Source of the DNA: Hydractinia symbiolongicarpus
Lineage: Eukaryota; Cnidaria; Hydrozoa; Anthoathecata; Hydractiniidae
Assembly (NCBI RefSeq): GCF_029227915.1
Contig: NC_079882.1
Span: forward strand, 12,090,001-12,154,000
Length of the DNA: 64,000 nucleotides
Direction: 5' to 3'
Part shown: positions 57,285 to 64,000 of the stretch, piece by piece
Layout of the letters: the number at the start of each line of letters is the position of its first letter
Numbering within the stretch: position 1 is the stretch's first letter
The notes under the pieces: generated by a model
The model's input: only the letters and a program-made list of their open reading frames with translations
Told to the model about the DNA's origin: nothing
Database searches by the model: none
Program-made: the position numbers and the translations under genes

Positions 57285-60200
57285 ATGCTACAATCTGTAA
57301 GGGAAAACTGCTGCACTGAACCTCCACCCACCTCTCTCTCATCTCTTGCACTGCTGTTACAAAGGTGTCTGGGGGAATATGGTAATCTTTTGGAATATTC
57401 CAAAAATTAATTATATTCTGTTTATTTTCCCCTTCAGATTTTATTTATATAAGACAAAAAAAATTCATTTTGATTATTCCCAATGTTTGAGAGATATGAA
57501 TAATCAGTTTGATATCTTCATGTTATAAAAAATACTTTTTTTTAGTTACCCAGTCCATTGGGCGTCATGTACGTAATATATCAACAAGCAGTAGAAGAAA
57601 TAAAAGAATTACAACGCATTACTCCATTGTTTCACGGGAAACAGATCCAAGATGGGCTGGTAATTTTTTTTATCTTTATAGGCGTCGTTTAAAATGTATG
57701 TTCAACATGAGGGAAAGGATGTGTACATTGCTTTTCTGAATATAAAAATTATTTTTTTAACAACCGTTATGTGTGTAAAAATAATAATCGTCTCATCTTT
57801 ACATTACTTCTTGCTCATTTTGTTGTTTACCTTATGATAAAAAAATGATGCCAGGAAAGAATAGACTTATATTAAAATGTCATAATACATCATCATCATT
57901 TTCGGCTTAACGTCCGTTTTCCATGCTAGCATGGGTTGGACGAGGTATATTAATCCTCTTCCAATCTGATCTAGACTGTGTTAGATCTAAACTCAACTTC
58001 CTCTGTATCAAGTCTGTCCTTATAACCTCCTGCCAAGTCTTTCTCGGTCTGCCTCTGGGCTTTGCGAATACGAAAAAAATAAAAGCCAGATTACACAAGA
58101 GAAAGAAAACTCACCCAGTTAATATTCCCAAAGATTTATAGAAACTATGCCTTTTGGTGAGGAATGTGGTAGGTTATTTGCATGCTCTTCAAGAACCAAA
58201 GATACACAATGTTAACCTAAACAACTAGAACCATAAAAAAATTAATTTTCCTATTTTGGATATGCTTTGTGTAGTAATTGTACATACTACTTTCTGTGTA
58301 TTCTCGAAAAAGCCCAAAAAACATGATACCGAAATTCCATTTTTTAACAATGATTTTAATTGGATGGCTCAATAGAAGACATACCTGGATAGAGAGATAG
58401 GACTAAATAAATAATTATATGAAACATAACATCCATTTTTGATATTATTATATGACCTTAAATTTTCAAAATCACATCCTCATCGCACATTTAAAATGTC
58501 TTTTTTATGATTTGTAATGGATCCATAATATCATTACCATCACCAGATGCACTCTGTAGCCTTTGAAGTAAAGCAATGCAGACACGACAAGGGTTAACTC
58601 AGGGGATGGCTAACTAAAGGGATGGGGTTTAAAGAGAAAAAGATGAATTATGGTAATACAGTTATTATGCACAAAGCATTAATCCCAAAATTGAAACAGG
58701 AGCCTGCCCTCTCCCGATTATTACATTCTTTCTTTGGTTAATTAAAGAATAAAAATAGGACAGGTAAAGTCATTCTGTAAATTAGGAAGTCATTCAATTT
58801 TTAAGTCCAGGGACCGAGTAGAAACCATTGAAACTGTTCTCAAATTTTATAGTTTATTTGCAGTCTCAACTAGGACCTTAACATAGAATTTATTGATACT
58901 GCAACAAAATAATTGAAAAGTGTAATCTTGGAATTGTATCAGGTGTCTGTCTAATCTTATGTACTTTATGAATTACAAGTAAGAAAGTTTTTTATTTCTT
59001 TTATTTCTTAAGGTGTTGATATGGAGCGCGTTGCTGATGAAACAGATGTTGTGATTGTTGGTGGTGGACCAGCTGGAATGTGTTCTGCTATCAAATTAAA
59101 ACAGCTTGCACAAGAACATGGTGTGGATCTTAGAGTATGTGTTGTTGAAAAGGCTTCAGAAATTGGTAATTATGTATTGTGCAATTAATTAGGGATACCT
59201 ATTTTGTTTGTCTTCGCAGTAGTGAAAAGCTGTTTCTGCAGGTTATTATTAGCTGTGTTACAGATACAAGAAATATGACATACATATCCACAGGCTACCT
59301 ACTAGTGTCCATAATAATAGCTGTATTTTGTCTATTTGTTAGCCAAATCCAGACCATGCTAAACCACACACGAAATCTTCCAATTACAAAAAACAAATAC
59401 AATATATTTTGTTAAATTTTTTGTGACAAACAAATAGTTTCTACGATAACAGCTGTATTTCGTTTGTTCACAGTGGATGCACTGCAGAGTAATTCCATTT
59501 TTTGCAATTTTTTTATTTCCAGGAGCGCACACTTTATCAGGAGCTTGCATTGAAATAAGTGCTTTAGAAGAACTGTTACCTGATTGGAAGGATAGAAATG
59601 TAATTTTTTTTATCACTAATGTAGGCTTTATAATTATAAATGGAGTAGGACATTTTCAAGAATATGAGGCTCTTTTTGGCTGAATTGTGGACATTGACAT
59701 GCAGTGTTAAGTTTTTATCATTTATGAAATTACTTCAAGTTTTGGTGAAAAACAGATTTTGTGTTGTCTTTAAACAAAGATAAAATTTTAATATTTTAAA
59801 AAAAACCATAAACTGTGTGCGTTTGTTAAAAAATTATCATTTCTTGAAAATCTGCGAAATATTAAATTCCTAACAACGAAAACTCATATATACATTTAAA
59901 AGAGTAACTTACTTGTACCCAGAAAGCGAGAAGCGATCATCAAAAATGCAATGTTTGATTTTCAATAATACCTGTTATTAAATTATCAATGCTTTGTCAA
60001 CGCTCTGATAGATTTTGTAAATATCTATTTTTTTTTTCTAATTCTTATTTATATGGAAAGATAGTTTAGTTTAAAATATTCTATAATTAGATCCAGATTT
60101 TCACAAATAAAAGCTTAACAATGTTAATTTTTTATCACAATTCTGTAAGAAAGATATTTTTTAATTTCTTTCCTACGCAGTCTTGTAAAGTAAAATAGTG

Positions 60201-63086
60201 CCCATCATCTGAGAACTAGACTAAACTAAAAATTGAGTGAGTTATGACAAAATCATTTTTTTTTCACAAATTTTCAATGTCCACAATGAAGCCTCATATT
60301 TTTGATCATGTCCAGTATGGTGAAAAAAATCCATTTTAATTTGTTCTATCTATAGGCGCCACTTAATACACCAGTAACAAAAGATAAAATGGGATACCTC
60401 ACAGAAAATAAATACATCTCATTACCTGTTTTTAAAGGTAGGTAGACTTGATCATCTTTGGTGAGCCGGTTCTGTATCACTAGCTTTGGAATATTTTGTT
60501 TGTGTTGATAGGTTTGCCCATGTATAACCATGGAAATTATTTGGTTAGACTTGGTCACTTTGTGAAGTGGCTGGGAGAACAAGCCGAAGAACTTGAAGTT
60601 GAAGTTTATCCAGGTATTGCAGCCAGTGAGGTGTGTATATGGTGTTTTTCGTATAAAGTTGATTGCAAAAGTTTGTTGTTATTGCATGGAAAATTCTAGG
60701 TTTCTACGACATAGAACTTTAGACACACATGGATAACATGTTTGACCAGCTAATGTACCTAAATTCTTTAAGGACACGAATTCTTCTGAACCTGTTTTCG
60801 TTGAAGTACCTGAACTTAAATGTTATTTTAATTGATATTTTAAAAAACTTCTTTTTTTTTTTTTTTACTTTTTACTTACTACATTTGCAGTATTTGATGT
60901 GCATAAAAGATGCAATGAATTTTAAGATTTGCAGAAGTATATAAAAAAATGTTTGGTTGATCATTGGTTTTGTGATGTGCCTAAAACAATTTTTTTCGTA
61001 GCAAATTTGATATATGTTTGATCTGTATATGTTTTTTTCTTCTTATATTTATTAGGTTTTATATCATGAAGATGGTAGTGTAAAAGGCATTGCAACAGCA
61101 GATGTTGGAATAAGCAAAGATGGCTCCCCAAAGGTTTGTGTTTGCTCACAATCTTAACATATACTCCTTGGACAGTACGAGACACAAGGAGAGGAATGAC
61201 GTTATAATTAATAATATCAATGAATCTCACATTATTTTATGAGAATTTTGTTTAAACTATACATAACAACATTCTGTATTTTCTTAATTTTCCTGTTTAT
61301 AAATATTTTTATCATCCTTATTATTTTGTTGTTGCTGTTGTTATTGTTGTTGTTTCTGTTATTATTATTTTAGTTTTGTCTGATGCAACTAAAAAGTTAA
61401 ATTTTCATGCACTTCAGCCCTCCCAAACATATTTAGCACTATTCATTTAAATTATGAATAGGAAAAGCGATATGTTAATTTGCAACCCTACTATTAAATA
61501 TTTTTTACAATCCTTATTTTTTTTAATTCCTAATTAATAATTAATTCCTTTTCATTCTTAATTTATTGGAGTTTTAACTCCAATAAATTAGGAATGTTGT
61601 CACAGAGTAAATGAAGAAATACATTTCTTGTTACAAAATAAATATTTTTAACATTAGGTAAAAAATATCCTGATATATTCTTAGCACGGTTAAGATCCTG
61701 GTGCAAAAATTAAGCAGCCTAATTCAAATGACAGAACAACTAGAATTTGTAGGGATAAATATTTCAAATGAAACTTTAGAGAAGACATTTTACATCAATG
61801 CTAGAATACAAGTTTATTTGAGTTATCAAAGAATAAAATTTAAGATGAGCATATTCTTAGGATATTTTCGCTTTTTGTCTAATTATGTATTATATTCATA
61901 TAAAAAAGACTTGTATCGTGTTAAAAGCCAAAAATTTTTCTAATGTCTTCTTTAATGGTTAGTCTGTGACTGTGTGCCCAGGGCTTCTGTTACATTGATT
62001 TCATTTGTTTTTTCATACACGCTATTGCTTTCTATCTAGGATACGTTTGAACGTGGAATGGAATTGCATGCCAAAGTCACCATATTTGCTGAAGGTTGCC
62101 ATGGACACTTGGCGAAGCAATTGTTTCAACGTTTCAACTTACGAGAAAATTCTTGTCAACAAACATACGGCATTGGTTTGAAAGAGGTAAATAATGTTTA
62201 AAACGTTCAAATGTTATCAAAAATATGATTGAAAAAACTACCACATTATTATTCAATTTATCCCATAATGCGCCTATATAATGGAAAAAAGTCATGTGAA
62301 GTCATTGTTTGCGGGTATTAAACCAAACACGTTGTATAAGGATATTCAAGATAAAGCACCGCACAAAAATGCTGCAAACGTCTAAATGTCATTCTTCACC
62401 CCCACCTTGTTTTCATTTTTAAAACTAGGTTGTGTTAATCAATTAATAATACTAGCGTTAAAAAAAATCCACTGGTTTGGCCCTTCATTATATATCGCAT
62501 TTCATATGTCCGTAGCATAGTTATACAATATCGCAGAGGGAGATAACATTTTGCGCAGAGACAGACAAAATAGGGGAACAAATATGTAGAGACGGTTAAC
62601 ATATGAAATCAATCGACGACAAGAAAAGTGTTGTGCAACGGACACACGAAATAGCGTGTAATTTAAAGACGGACGGCCCCAGTATATTCTATAATAGGTA
62701 TAGGTATAGGTGTGATAAGGAAGATGTAGAAACATCTGATATTTAACTTTAATATTTTCGAATTCTTAGGGAATGTTTCTTCTTTTAGTTGTGGGAGATT
62801 GATCCAAGCAAACACGAGCCAGGGCTTGTTGTTCATACCGCAGGATGGCCTTTGGTATGTATTTTTTTTAAGTTTTAACAGAACTTTTTAAAAAAAATAA
62901 TTCTTAACAACAAAAATCCTTTCTTGTATCGAAAAATAAACAGCTTCAAGAAATACTACACGTAGTTTGAGTAACTAAGTAAAGTTGTGTGACGTCATTT
63001 TGTATTTTGTTTAGCCACGTGACACATATGGCGGTTCGTTCTTGTATCACCTGGATGAAGGCCCATTAGTCTCCTGTGGCTTTGTG
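57285..63086 (+). CDS. etfdh: Electron transfer flavoprotein-ubiquinone oxidoreductase, 5' half
   Basis: Mitochondrial inner-membrane FAD/4Fe-4S enzyme passing electrons from ETF to ubiquinone in fatty-acid and amino-acid oxidation. Exons: 57546-57659, 59013-59165, 59523-59599, 60356-60437, 60512-60630, 61056-61133, 62040-62186, 62789-62854, 63015-63086, all GT-AG and in frame. Key blocks: [19 protein letters not shown], the FAD Rossmann motif [70 protein letters not shown] and [14 protein letters not shown]. The first exon is inferred as 57285-57381 (phase fits; Leu/Arg/Ser-rich presequence starting [10 protein letters not shown]). An in-frame ATG at 57222 is an alternative. The quinone-binding part and iron-sulfur domain lie beyond the window. 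Confidence 0.93.
57885..58067 (-). mobile_element. LINE copy 4, short 3' fragment in etfdh intron 2
   Basis: About 180 bases of the family's 3' end, antisense to etfdh. The (ATG)n tail is at 57889-57898, followed by CATGCTAGCATGGGTTGG and the reverse of [19 protein letters not shown]. The match stops abruptly at about 58065, the usual 5' truncation. Confidence 0.85.
58068..59012 (+). other. Remainder of etfdh intron 2
   Basis: AT-rich intron without another recognised feature. Confidence 0.6.
61559..61590. repeat. Perfect 15-bp hairpin in an etfdh intron
   Basis: TAATTTATTGGAGTT and AACTCCAATAAATTA are exact inverse arms separated by TT. It lies in the 0.9-kb intron between 61133 and 62040, where the remaining sequence is AT-rich. 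Probably a small fold-back relic. Confidence 0.65.
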
Positions 63087-64000
63087 GTAAGGAAGCGCCA
63101 TTTTTTGATTAGTGATTAATACTCTACTCGAACAAGCGCTCGTGCCAGCATAAGCATTAAATAAGTGTCTTGACTTGTCGTCCGCAATGCTTGTGGGGAT
63201 TGTCAGGCTATCTGACATTTTTCGCAAAGTTTACTCTTAGCGTGTGCTTTTAAACCCCGGTAATAAAATAAGAGCAGGGTCGCGAGTCAGATATTTGTGA
63301 TCGATGTAGTACGACTAAACTTTATAGATTAGTTTAATAACTTTAACTTTCTTATCCTGTTCTTTTAATGCATATGAAACTATGTTATATAAAGATGTGT
63401 TGTATTTTATACATCATTTTTTTCACGATCACATTAGGACATTTTTTGTAATAAATCTTAAATAGATGACGTAAGCACCAAATCTTATGTAACATAACAA
63501 AAAAGGTTTCCATGCAAATCATATTTATAAAGCGAGTCAAAGGTGTGACCTTGTAAAATATAGGGGAATCACCCCATGTTTTGTAATGTAATTTGCGATG
63601 TAAAAGTTTGGCGAGGTCATGAAGAAGTAAACGTTCAGAGAGCTTATGTTATGAAACTTAATTATTCCATGGAGATTCCTTATAACACTGCGTTGAAAGA
63701 AATACGAAGTGAGTTGTGATCACACGACTAAAAATATCAACATCGTGTGCTCCAGACAGTGTAACTTGAAGCCAAATTTTTAGGCATAACATTTTTAATA
63801 CTTCAATCAATACTTCGAGTGAAGCCATTTCGATAGCATTATTTTTTTCTGATTTGAAAATTATTATATAAAATATATTTTTAAGAGTCTAGGCTATTAT
63901 GCTACTTTAAAATTTAATTTTTTTCAACCGAATTTTTTAATAGCTGAGAGTCTCATATAGGACAGTCCGTGATTTGCGTCGAGAGAAAATTTTTGACATT
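63087..64000 (+). other. etfdh intron, incomplete at window end
   Basis: Starts with a good donor (TTTGTG|GTAAGG). No following etfdh exon was recognised before the window ends, so the intron exceeds 0.9 kb. No other feature seen. Confidence 0.6.

Noticed and set aside
59179-60699. ORFs 59179-59415, 59477-59683 and 60496-60699 as separate genes
   Set aside because: They are etfdh exons read through into introns, or intronic chance frames.

Overview
The window reads as nuclear DNA of an early-branching animal, most likely a cnidarian and perhaps a hydrozoan. It is AT-rich, with short exons, GT-AG introns of 0.1-4.3 kb, animal-specific genes and many transposon relics. The placement rests on gene and repeat character seen by eye; no search was run.

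Host genes, left to right. (1) A six-exon gamma-secretase subunit gene, aph-1 (+, 5731-13435), whose reading frame closes exactly at 243 aa. (2) A CPEB1/Orb-type translational regulator (+, 16809-28339), ten exons, 730 aa, with two RRMs and a ZZ domain. (3) A large unrecognised, mostly disordered, probably nuclear protein (-, 38162-34787), two coding exons. (4) A two-exon PAR/NFIL3-like bZIP factor (-, 51360-49592). (5) The 5' half of mitochondrial ETF-ubiquinone oxidoreductase (+, about 57285 to beyond 63086). A short ORF with a signal peptide (-, 53493-53257) is a weaker candidate gene. These genes show no operon-like relationship.

Mobile DNA fills much of the rest. 1-5200 holds small fold-back elements and a degraded retrotransposon gag-like frame broken by a 1188-bp pogo-type element with perfect terminal repeats and a TA duplication. 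One LINE family is present four times: a long copy inside aph-1 intron 2 and three 5'-truncated antisense copies at 47.6-49.3, 55.2-56.3 and 57.9-58.1 kb. Its protein carries a PHD-type zinc finger between the reverse transcriptase and C-terminal regions. There are also a Tigger-like transposase relic, a tRNA-derived SINE, a possible hAT-like element and a dispersed fold-back family with CCTCGTCCCCAGG ends.

The most unusual region is 42.0-46.25 kb. It is GC-richer, intronless and tightly packed with ORFs, some separated by 0-3 bases, and resembles a decayed virus-like (Polinton/adintovirus-type) insertion. A rightward cluster encodes a repeat protein, a small zinc-ribbon protein, a 250-aa protein with an acidic tail and an 83-aa SAP/Rho-N-like protein. 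It converges on a leftward cluster that starts at a perfect 24-bp palindrome whose two ends are the ATGs of two divergent genes. A truncated possible capsid N-terminus closes the block. Several genes carry in-frame stops, so it looks like a fossil.
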